Below, one piece after another: positions 36,218 to 47,401 of a DNA stretch of 64,000 nt. The DNA lies in the NCBI GenBank assembly GCA_950106755.1, contig OX467091.1:28289538-28353537 (forward strand). The letters are read 5' to 3'. A program made the position numbers and the translations under genes. Positions within the stretch are counted from its first letter, which is position 1, and the number at the start of each line of letters is the position of its first letter. This DNA comes from Climacium dendroides. Its lineage: Eukaryota > Streptophyta > Bryopsida > Hypnales > Climaciaceae. The notes under the pieces were generated by a model. It searched no databases and had not been told where the DNA came from. It saw nothing but the letters and a program-made list of their open reading frames with translations.

Positions 36218-39040
36218 ATGGAGATGAATATTGACGGGAACCCCATCAACGACATGGAGTTCTCGGATGAAGAATTTCCTGTTTTGGAAGGGACGAATGT
36301 CGGCATTCCTGAATGCGAGGGAATCCCGCGTCGTCTATGGAATATAAGATGTGTCACTCTCTACAATGAGGCGGGTTTATTTGTTGGCGAAGGGACTTGC
36401 CATAGTGTCAACTCAGACCTCGTGCTTGGAGCTAGTGGTCCCCTTGGTGATACCCATGTAGCAGTCCACATCACCAAGACATTCTCTGAAGTGGATATCC
36501 CTCAGGAGCAGATTTACTATTTGGTAGCTTGGCCGATTAAGCGAGTTCACTGCGCGGGAGCAAGCCTTCATGACCATGAGGCTTGGGATAGATTTAATCA
36601 ATTGCAAGCTCGCCTCCAAAATCCACAGCCTCTAACATCTGCTCGGCCATATTCAAATATCTTCAGAAATCCACCTCGCGTGACATCCCGCAGATCTAAG
36701 GAACTCCTCACCCCAGAGTCCATTAACTTGGTGTCTAGTAGAGTCTGTTGCTCTCAAAATTGCGTTCAACCGTTTCCAAGGGAGAAGATTCGAGCCTTCC
36801 GCGAGAGAATATACTCCTGTACATCATTCAAGTTCAGGTCGCACATAAAAACTGAAGTACATAGGTCTGTTCATCTGGATGCACGTGGAAGGAAGACGGT
36901 GACAGTTGAAGGTATTAGTGTGTGCATGCGAGCATGGATGCATATTTCTGGAGTCCCGGAGGTCACGTTTTACCAATACCTCAAATATTGGAAGGACGAA
37001 CGAGAGGCAAGAGACCATGGGAATACAGGATTGGAGAAGCCGAGAAAGCACACCCAATAAGCAACTGCAATGCTGAAGTGCATCCTCGAGAAGGAGGCGG
37101 ACCACATGCCACATCGTACTCAAACTTTGAAGTCAGGGGACAAGGTTATTTCCATGTGTCTTCCCTCTACTTTTCAGTGGAAGGGTAAGATGAAGGAAAT
37201 CAACGACGTCAATGCAGCGTTCGGATTACCCGAGGTTTCAACTTCGAACTTAAGCAATATCAGGTCTTCCAAGTTCTCGGAGTTTGAGGTGAAGAAACCT
37301 GGTGATAATTTCGCTCGGTGTTCAGTGTGTGACAAATTACAAGAGCTACGAAGAAGTTGTATTGCTGGATCTCAAAGTGCTTTCATATGGTCAAGGAGGC
37401 TTGACAAGCATTTGGCTATTACTCGGACGCATAGGGAGATGTATTACGTCAATCGTTACCACTTGCATGAATTTCCACACGAATGTTTGACAATCATGCA
37501 TGACAAGATGGACCATGCCAAAACTACTTCTCCGGTCTTTTCCCATAAGACTAAAGAACTTGATGGACTCACGAAGTTGCCCGTTTTAGTGACTGGCATG
37601 ATTGCCCACGGTCATGGTGATGTTCGATACGCGCATTATGGCTTGGATATGTTTCCCCACGACTCCAACTACACTATTGGCTCCATGGCGAAGTTGTTGC
37701 GAGATTTGGAATTACCACCGAAATCATTTTCTCAGCAATTGTTTACGGGGTCGGGATCCACAAATTTGTCCAAGGCAATTCTCAAGGGTGCTGAAGTGTG
37801 TGAAGCGTCGCTACCTCCACCATCGAAAACCTTATGTCTAGGGATGCCACTGCCTCCAATTTTGAATGTGTAGATGGATAATGCCATCGGAGACAACAAA
37901 AACAGATTTGTTTTTTGTTACTGGTCTCTACTTGTTGCAAACGAGATTTTTCGTGAAGTGTACGTGAACTTCATGATCGTGGGTCATACTCATGACGACA
38001 TCGATGCGCTCTTTGGAAGATGGAGTATGCTTTTGAAGAAGGAAAACTTCCTTACAATTCCTACACTTATGAAGTCGTTTATGGATGTGGAATCCATTCC
38101 AACAATCCCTCACCTCATAGGGGAAGTGCCAGATTTCAAAGGTTTCATAGCAGGTAGTGTTTTAGACGGCAATGACATCATGGTTGGTCATACCAAGCCA
38201 CAACAAGTCAAGTTTTACTTGGACTCTACTGGATGTCCAGTTATGAAGTACAAGATGTTGTGCACTGATGTTGATTGGTTACCAAAGGGGGCTGGTAATG
38301 GAATGAAATTGTGGAAGGAGGACTCGGAAGGGCAAAGTTTGTGGCCACGTGGAGTGCCAGAAGCAGTTTTGCCAAGTTCAATGAAAGGCACGGAGGACAT
38401 CTTGAAGGGCATAGGATTTGTAAAGTATTAGGAGCATTTGTGCAATCAAGATCGCACTGGGGAGTACCGAAGACGTTATGAGCACGTAGTGCACTACTAG
38501 CGTAGCGTCAAGATAGCATTGCTAGAACTACTACCTTCATCTTCTGTTTTAAAGGATGGTTTCTGGCCAACTAGCCGTGTTCAAGCTACTCGGGTGGATG
38601 AATTAGATGAAGACGGCGAGGATCGTGAAGAGTTCGGAGAAGATGATGCATAGGTAGGCCCTTTGAGAGGTCGTCCACAACCATCCTTTAGGGTGGGTCG
38701 AGATCTCTTTGAAGAATATTTTATTACAGTTCGACCCGCAGAAGGTGACAATCATCTTGTTTGGATTGCAAGGGCATTGTCTGATCCAAATTGTAATCCG
38801 GAGAAACCTAATTGTATACGCATTCAGTACTTTCGTCCAACATCAAGAGATGAAGATGTTCAAGACTTCTACACTGGATGGGACAGTGAAAGAGGTCTAC
38901 GTTGGAAAGTGGATGAAACCGAACCGCCACTTTGGGAGCATACAAATGCTCTTATGACAGCGTGAAAGCCTAACATTTGGAAGGATACTCGCCAATGCAT
39001 GATCAAGATTCCAGCTGCTCAAATTGACATCATCAACTGA
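36218..39040 (+). pseudogene. Gene B1: DUF7869-like transposase-related protein
   Basis: One frame of 940 codons, apparently intronless, with no frameshift but six in-frame stops: TAA 37058, TAG 37871, 38429, 38498, 38651 and TGA 38963. B2 has CAA at the first. N-terminal part RCVTLYNEAGLFVGEGTCHS..LVAWPIKRV resembles the DUF8039-type domain of plant CACTA-related proteins. Next come CCSQNC, a region as found before DUF7869, FARCSVCDKL (second Cys pair), HDKMDHAKT, and then MDNAIGDNKN..VNFMIVGHTHDDIDALFG, typical of DUF7869. Asp residues in these three blocks could be an RNase H-like catalytic set (inference). C-terminal block YFITVRPAEGDNHLVWIARAL..WDSERGLRW follows. Divergent partner of A1. 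Confidence 0.7.
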
Positions 39041-39491
39041 AGCCTTGCATCATATACTTGATATTTGTAGCTATGTATTGATGTATATTGCAAGTTTTAT
39101 AAATATGTTGTTTCCATCGTCATGTTTTATAAAACGAATGGAATTCATATATTAGAGTAGATGGTGTAGGTTTGATTTGATTGTTTGTATTTCATTGCTT
39201 GGTATTGCATAAATGTGTTGAAGTGTATGTTTTGTGTTTACAAAACAATGTTTTTTCTGTTCAATATTCTTTATTTTGTATTCTTCAACTTTGTTTTATC
39301 TATTTTTTACTTCATTTTATTTTGTGTTTATCATTGAGTATATTTTATTTGAAATTACATTGCTATTGGGGAGCAAAATGTAGTAGAAATATCCACTATT
39401 TATTTGGTCAACATGTAAAGCACTTGTCACATTCTGGGTAGGGGGCCGGTTGGTTGTTACAATTTTCCTGCCTGCAAAGCTCACTTAGCAG
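39041..39491. other. Downstream of B1, no gene seen
   Basis: AT-rich 3' flank. A short frame at 39181-39441 is hydrophobic by base composition only. Confidence 0.4.
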
Positions 39492-39608
39492 CACCAAGTC
39501 ATGTTTTTTCTCTCATGTGCTCATATGTTCTTGACGGGAATCGAACTCGGACCGCTTCAATGAGATGAACAACCCCTTACAACAGACTACGGAGCTCATG
39601 ACTTGGTG
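39492..39608. repeat. 117-bp inverted-repeat element with a pol III B-box-like motif
   Basis: CACCAAGTCATG (39492-39503) is repeated in perfect inverse at 39597-39608. On the minus strand the interior contains GAGTTCGATTCC, close to a tRNA B box, and GAGCTCCGTAGTC in the A-box position. The arms do not fold as a proper tRNA. A tRNA-derived SINE fragment or small MITE is possible. Confidence 0.45.
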
Positions 39609-40305
39609 TTCAGAAAATAACACAATCTTTATTTATATTAATCAAAACATTTACTCTAAACCAAATTACATGTGTTTGAACAGACAATCACTCAAAAGAC
39701 TCTCATTTTAATGGAAATTGCAAATTACAACTAGAAAATTTAGCCTAAATTGTAGAACATTATAATTCATTATTTAGGGTCTAAATGGACTATATTATTT
39801 TGAGAGACTCCAAACCTCTCAAAATATTGAATATAGTGTTCTTCCAGTTCTCGTAGATGATGTCGCCTTCCGCATTCAGAAACCCGAAAGCAGGCTTGAT
39901 TCCATGAAGCTCTCTGATCACCAAATTCTTCTGCTTACGGGGCTCAACCCAGTCTTTTGTGCTGCAACAGTCGTCAAGCATGTTCTTAATACTCTTTACT
40001 GTCACCTTCGGGTACGAGAACCTACGCTTTTCACTTGTCTCGTTGAGCAAATGTTCAGCAAGTCTTTTCAATTCTGCATAGCTCAAGTTTCCCAAGTGTT
40101 TGAAGAACTCCCGATTCAGCACACAGCTCTCGGGATTCCAATCGTCCCTCGCATTGAACATGTCCCCTATATCAGGATTGACGAGCTCTCCATGCGCAAC
40201 AGCGGTGATGACTTCACTCCAGAGCTTGTACACATCATCGGGTGCCGTGATGAGCCGGAGTTCGTTCGTGAGCTTCAGTTTTTCCTCTCTAGCCTTGGTT
40301 TTTGA

Positions 40306-40356
40306 GATTTTCAAGTTTTTGAGATTTTCAGGTTTTTGAGATTTTCAGGTTCTTGA
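40306..40356 (-). repeat. 17-bp triplication inside A2
   Basis: GAGATTTTCA(A/G)GTTTTT occurs three times in tandem. Since 34 extra bases are not a multiple of three, the KNLKISKT coding segment runs into a stop. A1 has only one such unit. Confidence 0.75.
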
Positions 40357-40513
40357 CAACGTCAATCATAGAAAATCTAACTGTCATGGCCCTCTCAAAT
40401 ACCTGACACACAATTAGACAAATTTAATTAGAAGCAACGACGTAGCTCATCAAAGATCAATCACGTAGCATGCATTTTGGACAGGGCTGGAATTCTATTA
40501 GTCGACGAGGCAG

Positions 40514-40534
40514 TTTAGCGCGACTCGCGCTGAA
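40514..40534. promoter_or_regulatory. Unit-2 palindrome inside A2
   Basis: One near-perfect copy of the 21-bp unit-2 palindrome (half-site TTTAGCGCGA, mirrored around one central base) between the two recognisable coding blocks of A2. The equivalent place in A1 is an intron carrying the unit-1 palindrome, so position within the gene is conserved although the sequence differs. Confidence 0.65.
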
Positions 40535-42142
40535 GTGCTGAACTGAAATCGCTCGCGCTTCTTCTTGTTCTCTACAGTCTGTTGTACTTGAGACGCGGTT
40601 CCAACAGACTTGGTAGGCTTTGGATTTTCGGGCCTACCCATATCCTTCCACACTTGACGAGCCCCGAGGATGTTGCTCGCCTAAGATGGCTGCACAACGA
40701 TGAAGTGGTTTGTGTGGTTGTAGTAGGCAGAAATGCATCTGAACTTCTCCGCGTTCTCCGACCACACAATGAAGCAATTCCACTTCTAGAAGTGCTTGCG
40801 CTCGATTTTGTCGATGTTGTTGGAGTCATTAAACATGAACTTGCTTGCCTCTACACTATGCTGCCCGTTTATTATGCAGAAATTGCCGGCTGCAATTTCT
40901 TCCCACGTCTCCGGCTTCTTAGTGCAGCCCACGGGCATGACGTAGAGCGTTTGTTTCGTGCTCTTGTCAGGAATGTTGAGGAGGTAGTTGACCATGTCCT
41001 CAACAATGTTATCCTACTTCGACCGGATGTTATAGGTCGCAGGAGCCTCCACGAGCTGAGAGATGTCAATCTCTCGCTTGTCACCAACACCAAAGACGTA
41101 AGCGTCTTCACAGTTGTCCAAAATTGCTTGTAGACCTGGCTGACGTGCTTATAGTTAGGTCTTCTCAGCGTCGCTCGGGAGTGAGGCAAGTTTGCCATCT
41201 CCTCAGCGTAACATCCTTCGGGAACTTTGAAGACTGCAAGCTCGGTTGCTGTTGCTGTCTCTTTCTGAAGAGGATCAGTCCCTTTTTTTCCTTTTCGCTG
41301 TTGAGGCTTTGAAGGTTGTGCTTGAGTTTTCCTCTGACCTCGACTTGTCTCTGAGTCCTGCTTCACGATTACCTTAGAGGTCTGGCTGATGCTTTGCTGT
41401 ACCATTTCTCTTGTGACCGATCGGGGCTTGCTATACTCTTGTTGCATGGAGAGCTTCCCCTTCAACGTATTGAAGTTGTTGAACAGCTGGCGGATTTTTG
41501 TGCACAGCCTCTTCCAGGTTAGGGGAGTGTCGTTTGCATTCTTCCACTCGTTGTTGTCAAGCTTCTTCTCCAGCTCTATGATCTCGGCGGCGTATGAAGT
41601 AGGCTGGAGGCTTTCCAGGAAGTGGCTGAGGTTGAATGGGATGAGGACCGAGTTGATGCAGATGGCAAAGTGGTATTGCCTGCTCGCTCCCGGCACAGCG
41701 GATATGCATTGCACTTTGATCATGGGATGCGCGTCCACTGCGACATCTTTGATCATTTGTTGATAGGAGAGTTGGAGGGCGCATGCTACGTTTTGAAACT
41801 TGTAGCTGAAGCAGATCATGTTTGTCATTGGTATCATGCATATGCTCCAACACTCTACTTCTTCAGGCTCTTTGAACTTCCAGTGCTCGCCTTCGACTAC
41901 GCTCTCGTCCGCATTGGGATCATCATCCGCGCACTGCACTTCACATCTTTTGAAGTACATTTCAAGGGCTTCGACTTGGTCCTCCATTCTGCCAAAACAA
42001 TGTTACGGTGTTTCATGTTAGAACACTGATATGTATTAATTGGGATCTCTAGCGCAGATTTCTATTCATATTTGAATTTTGACTCTTTTGCCTAGCTCAC
42101 GCTGAATCAAAGCATGATGACTCGCATATTGGCAGGAAATAC

Positions 42143-42680
42143 TTTAGCGCGACTCGCGCTGAAGTTGAATTGGTTTAGAAAGGATTTGATATGAATCACT
42201 GGTAGGAACTGATTAGCGCGAGTTACGCTAAAGTGGAGGTCTTACACTGTCATTATGTTGGAATATACTTTAGCGCGAGTCGCGCTAAAGATGAATTGGG
42301 TCAAAGGAGATTTCAGACAAGCATCGTTAGGAGTGATTTAGCACGAGTCACGCTAACTCAGAGAACCTATGCTAGATCGAAGGACTGATACTTTCTTGTC
42401 GGATGATTATACTTTAGCGCGACTCGCGCTAAAGTTGAGCTGGTTGTTCTAATTATCTACGTTTTGTATTTTTTTGTTCTGGGCAGGAGTTTTTTAGGAA
42501 CAGGATGTTGTTTAAGCATTATTTAACACGACTCACGCTAAAATGGATATGTATTTTATGACTATGTCTTGTGAGTATCAGGTGCTATGTTATTATTGAA
42601 TGGGATGTATAGGACACTTGAGTGGCAGGCTTAGCTTTATAAATTTCTGGATATACCATTTTAGCGCGAGCCGTGCTAAA
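42143..42680. promoter_or_regulatory. Palindrome cluster, unit 2, 5' of A2
   Basis: Seven copies of a 21-bp palindrome made of TTTAGCGCGA, one variable base, and the reverse complement. Starts: 42143, 42212, 42269, 42337, 42413, 42522, 42660; spacing 57-138 bp. 42269 and 42413 are perfect. Others differ at CpG positions, for example TTTAGCACGAGTCACGCTAA at 42337. The first lies about 155 bp upstream of the A2 ATG. Confidence 0.75.
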
Positions 42681-42749
42681 ATGGCCGATTAACGTTTTAT
42701 TTAGTCATGACTTTATTTTTAGGATTTCAGGTTATAAAAAATAGGGTTC

Positions 42750-44060
42750 AGGATTTTAGAACTACCAACAGCAACAGGAACAGCAAACAGCAAGAGCAAC
42801 AACAACAACGACCAACAACAAACACATGTATTAAACCTAAAACCCTAAACCACGAACATCATTCGCTTCATTGTTACCAGATCATGACTAATTTTGGATT
42901 TGCTTCAATGGAAGATGACTAAGCAAGCAATAAGCAACCAAGCAAGTCATGGATGAAACATTCAAGCAAGCATGCAAGCAAGTCAAGGAAGAAGCATTCA
43001 AGCAAGCAAGAAAATTCGAAATTTATTGACCACGTACCTAAAAAATAGCAACAGGTACCTCGCAGACAACAGGTGCAGTTCAAAGTCATACCTCGCAACT
43101 CAAGTGGCTCTGTCCACACGAGAATCCCCTCATTGAAATTCCAATTATACGAACAAAGAACAGAATAAAATCGCACCACAAAATCCTTGAAATTCAATCA
43201 CACGAAAACAAAACCCTAATACAGCATAGCATCTAATATGAATCTCATCAAGCAAGGAACCGGCAACTTGTGAAATTAGCACTGTCCCAAGCTCTCTGGC
43301 AATTTCTAGCAGCTTGAATTTAGGTAAAAAACGCGTGAAAAAAGATTGGCAAAGTACCTGTTGAAACGAGGAATTTTGATTTTGTGCCTCCCACTTCGCA
43401 ACTCAAGTGTCTCACAGACAGCAGGTGCAGCTCAAGTGTAGCCCGCACTAGTTCGCACCAAGCACCAAGCACTTTGATGCAAGCAGCAAGCAACTCAGAC
43501 AACAAAGCACCTCGCACCTTGCACCTTAGACAACAAAGCAACTTAGACAACAGAGCACCTCGCAGCAAGCACCAAGCAACTCAGACGGCAGCAGGTGCAA
43601 CTCAGCACCTCGCACCTCGTACAGCGCAACTCAGACAACAGGTGCACCCTAAACCTCGCACCTCGCACCGCAACAGCAGGTGCAACCCTTAACCGAGCAC
43701 CTCGTACCAAGCACAAAGTATAAAGCATCTCGCACCAAGCACCAAGCAATCTGCACCTCGCACAGCAGGTGCAACCCTAAACCTCGCATTGAGCACGAAG
43801 TACGAAGTACCTTGCACCAAGCAGCAAGCAATCCGCACCTTGCACCAAGCAATCCGCACCTTGGACCAAACAATCCGCACCTCGCACCTCGCACAACAGG
43901 TGCAACCCTAAACCTTGCACCTCGCAACAAGCACCAAGCACCAAACAATCCGCAATCCGCACCAAGCAATCCGCACCTAGCACCTCGCAATTTCAAATTT
44001 TGAGCATTCCTCACAGCTCTCTCGCCGCGCTCCTCTGCTGCAGCCCAGGCGGCCAACAAA
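42750..44060. repeat. Low-complexity minisatellite tracts
   Basis: CAA/CAG-rich at 42765-42825, AAGC repeats at 42920-43010, and a long degenerate array of CACCTCGCACCAAGCA-type units at 43400-43990. The Cys-rich open frames on the minus strand (for example 43649-44059) come only from translation of this array and are not called as genes. Confidence 0.75.
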
Positions 44061-44940
44061 CCTCTCTACAATGAACTTCACACGAAACCTCAACGAAGAA
44101 ACTAAAAAAAAGCCAAACCAACAAAACTAATAAAGCTAGCAACAAATGCGCTGACCCTCCCCCCGCACAGCGAAAGGAGGGTGACAACCGACCGGGGCTA
44201 CACCAAGCCTCCAACTAGGGTTGGTATTAGGTTTAGACTTAGGTTCAGGTAAACGTTCGACTGCCGAGGCCATAGAGTCGGGAACCAAGTCCACAGGGTC
44301 AACAACCGAGGCCGTAGGGTTGGACGTTGGTGCTACAAGTTTCTTTTCCATTTTTGAAGAAGTGCCATATTGGCAATATAAAAAATGATATTGGTTTTCC
44401 AAATTGCAACATTCATCCATTTAAGGGAGCCAACCCATTTTGACCACTTAAACCCTTTGGACTATTTGCACGGCTGATTTTTTCAAAACTTTCATTTCTA
44501 CAAGTTTCGAAAGAGGCATTACAATGTAGGCATAATTTTTTAGATGTTTTTTTGCAACATAAAATTATTGAGAATTTTAGTGGAAAATGGGCTTGCTTCT
44601 ATTCTGATGATATAGCCCATTATCTTTCCAACAATTTTGATTGCAATATTGAGACTCTCCTAAGCCAATTATATAGTGCGACAACTGCATAGAAAGTTGT
44701 GCCATATGTAATTGCTGCAAATTTTTTGTGCACAGTCAAAAAGGCAATGGTCTATACTACCAGAATGGGATGTCGGTTATAAATGGGTTGCCTCTTGTAT
44801 TGGATGTATGGTATGGTTTTCATCCACAATTGGGCAATTTCATCTAATATATTTTTATATTTCAAAGTTGTCTAGCAATTTCATCCACTTTTTCTAGCAT
44901 TTTTTATAATCTTTTTTAGGGCAATCCTTCCTTTTCATAA
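44061..44940. other. Spacer of unit 2, no gene seen
   Basis: A stretch with AACAAAACTAATAAAGC and a GC-rich patch, then AT-rich sequence. Nothing recognisable. Confidence 0.4.
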
Positions 44941-44946
44941 ATCATA

Positions 44947-45386
44947 ACAATCTTGCCCACTTAGAAGTTGAACTTTGCATGAATAAAAAAAAAATGGAAA
45001 TAGAATGGGCCCTCCCCTTGAATGGTCCAAATCCTTCAAATGTCTTGCAATAATTAAAAAAGAATGCTCAAATAAATTTCAAACAACTTGAAATTCGTGC
45101 TACACATTGGATTCCACATTAATTTTCAATGCTAGCCCATTTAGGAGTTAATTTACATGTGAAAAGGAAGGATTGCCAAGGATATGCCCGTTGTACCTTA
45201 AAGGTTCAAAATTAAAAAGGTCATGGAATTTTGTAAGTGATTGCTCAAATTTTGATCAAGCAAGTTGTAAATAGTGGTACAAGCGACATCGTGCGTTCAT
45301 TTTCAATCTTGCCCACTTAGAAATTGAACTTTGCATGAATAAAAAAAAAATGGGAATAGAATGGGCCCTCCCCTTGAATGGTCCAT
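44947..45386. repeat. Two direct copies of a ~75-bp repeat
   Basis: The block from TTGCCCACTTAGAAGTTGAA to GGGCCCTCCCCTTGAATGGTCC is present at about 44953-45031 and 45309-45386. A related inverted version occurs at about 47935-48010 (GGGCCCATTTCATTCCCGAT ... GTTGAATTTCTATGTGGGCA). Confidence 0.7.
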
Positions 45387-45419
45387 TCTATTCAAATCAT
45401 GGCCTTATGGGATGAATTC

Positions 45420-46310
45420 ATAAAATGGTAAATAAAATATATATTAGTACAAGTTATGAATTAGATGAACTTTAAGATTTTATAATAAAAAAACACTACT
45501 AGTGCTTCTTTTATACATTTTTGCAAGCAAAAATAATATGTAATTCAATAACTCATGTGCTGTAGTATAGAAATACTAAAGTCCAGAAACCATGATGTAT
45601 ATGAAAATAATCAAACGCAAAAGACATGTACAAGTTGCATACTAATTGAACATTTAGATTTCATGATAAAACATTATTGATGGTCATTTCATTCATTTTA
45701 ACATGCAAAAGAATTCTAATTGAATAAGTCATGCGCTGTAGTTTGCAAATAATGAAGCCCAAGAACCATGACATATATGAAAATAATAAATAAACGAAAT
45801 ACATGTACAAGTTGCATACCAGATGAACATCTAGATTTCATGATAAAACAATATTAAAGGTCCTTTTATGCATTTTGACATGCAAAAGAATTCTAATTGA
45901 ATAAATCATGTGCTGTAGTTTACAAATAATAAAGTCGAAAAGCCATGACATATATGAAAATAATAAAAACCAAAATACATGTACAAGTTGCATACCAGAT
46001 GAACATCTAGATTTCATGATAAAACAATATTAAAGGTCCTTTTATGCATTTTGACATGCATGAAAATAATAAAAACCAAAATACATGTACAAGTTGCATA
46101 CCAGATGAACATCTAGATTTCATGATAAAACAATATTAAAGGTCCTTTTATGCATTTTTACATGCAAAAGAACTTCTAATTGAATAACTCATGTGTTGTA
46201 GTTTACAAATAATAAAGTCGAAAAGCCATGACATATATGAAAATAATAAAAACCAAAATACATGTACAAGTTGCATACTAAATGAGCAATTTAGATTTCA
46301 TAATAAAATG
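45420..46310. repeat. Tandem array, ~176-bp monomers (about 5 units)
   Basis: ACATGTACAAGTTGCATA recurs at about 45627, 45802, 45979, 46082 and 46260. The intervals are 175, 177, 103 and 178 bp, so one unit is shortened. Units share ATCTAGATTTCATGATAAAA and AGGTCCTTTTATGCATTTTG. It has no visible similarity to the 172-bp array of unit 1 but occupies the equivalent place. Confidence 0.85.
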
Positions 46311-47169
46311 AAACTAATGTTTCTTCTAGGCACTTGGAGACATGCCAAAACAAATTAATTGCAATAAATGGTACTAAGAGACTTCGAATTTTTATCCATA
46401 TGAAATTGTAGTTCCATTTCGAATAATTAAAAGGTATGAAAGAAAAATATATTACAATCTACAAATTTATATTTATTGGGTTGAATTCAAAGAATCTTGT
46501 TACAAATCTTGAACCCAAATTTAAAATTAGGAACATTCCAATTCATTTTATTGATTAAAAAATTGTTGAGAAGAATTTATTACATTGGTCCACCGATCCA
46601 CGATGCCAACACTAGCTCTAAGCGTTATTACAAGTATATGGTATATGAGTCTGGAAAGCTATAAAAAAAGGTTTTGCATGCAAGCACATAAATATGATGC
46701 AAGTTGTAAACGTTTTGAATTCTCAAATTCCGTGGATTGAGCGTTCAGACGTCCAACTCATTTTTGAAGAAGTAAATAAAATCTTAAAATTTTAATGTAC
46801 TACAGATGCCTTTCAAATTTTGGCTACTTTCTATGGATAACTAAGAAAATAACTTACATGATTGGTGGCACATTTCAAATAATTATAGTGCTAGTGCCTT
46901 CATGATTGAATGGCACTTGCAAGTGTGAATTACCATAATGTAAGCTTATAATTCATAATTGAGAGTGTGATGTGAATGCATGGTGGACTCCACCATGATG
47001 GGTTTTCCAACTTAATCATTTCAATAATTACTGTTCTTCACTTCAAGAGATGACCTCACCTTTTGCCACTTCCAAAGTTCATTGTATGTGTCAATCACCC
47101 AAATTTTCAGTTAAAAATGATTTTTTAGTCATGTGTTTATGTTTAAAAAAGTTGAAAAGTCCGTCATAT

Positions 47170-47398
47170 TACTATAAGAAAACCTTGTTTTAGGTGACGG
47201 ATTGACATCAAAAGGAACGGATTTTAGGTGACATCAAAGGTGACATCAAAAAAACAAACCCATGTTTTTATGTCAACAATGATGTCCATTGATGTTATAT
47301 TGGACATCATTGTTGACATAAAAACATGGGTTTGTTTTTTTCAATGTCACCTAAAATCCGTTCCTTTTGACATCAATAAATTTTGGTTTCTTATAGTG
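47170..47398. mobile_element. CACTA-type hairpin MITE, 229 bp
   Basis: The right end is the complement of CACTATAAGAAACC; the left end is TACTATAAGAAAACC, one C-to-T change from it. The 3-bp TAT is repeated at 47167-47169 and 47399-47401, the target duplication size of CACTA elements. Nearly the whole length folds back, including a long almost perfect stem around 47250-47330. The apparent reading frame 47228-47440 lies in this hairpin and is not a gene. Confidence 0.85.
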
Positions 47399-47401
47399 TA
47401 T

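Larger units (their letters stand above)
39790..41987 (-). pseudogene. Gene A2: truncated, frameshifted paralogue of A1
   Basis: Starts MEDQVEALEMYFKRCE at 41987, aligned with A1. The N-terminal region, VKQFWT/FWTACTD block, 'FCIINGQHSVEASKFM' (about 40825-40870) and the RFSMIDV..ITAPDDVYKLWSEVI region are all recognisable. Damage seen: a one-base shift near 41110, TAG codons near 41012, 40795 and at 40681 (A1 has TGG there), and a 17-bp sequence present three times at about 40306-40356, which shifts the frame. Homology ends at about 39840 (YENWKN), so the second half, including the coiled coil and HAD exons, is missing. A hairpin with 10-bp arms (39797-39806 with 39816-39825) lies at the break. 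Confidence 0.7.

Noticed and set aside
24301..39040. Alternative genetic code with TAA/TAG read as Gln, as in some green algae
   Set aside because: Many stops fall at Gln positions, but others replace Trp (17205, 40681 by TAG; 59243 by TGA), and PRP4 ends properly at a TAG. Single-base decay explains all of them.
39527..39605. tRNA gene on the minus strand
   Set aside because: A B-box-like motif is present, but the T stem mispairs and no acceptor or anticodon stem forms.
19988..39711. CATTAAAATGAGAGT at 19988 and its inverse at 39697 as terminal repeats of unit 1
   Set aside because: A 15-bp match in AT-rich sequence is expected by chance in 64 kb, and no target duplication or clean flank supports it. 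Worth testing only with more copies.
42143..42680. CRISPR-like array of regularly spaced palindromes
   Set aside because: Spacing is irregular (57-138 bp), the repeat is short and degenerate, no cas genes are present and the context is eukaryotic.
43320..44059. Cys-rich small proteins on the minus strand
   Set aside because: Produced by the CACCTCGCACCAAGCA minisatellite; all frames on both strands look repetitive.
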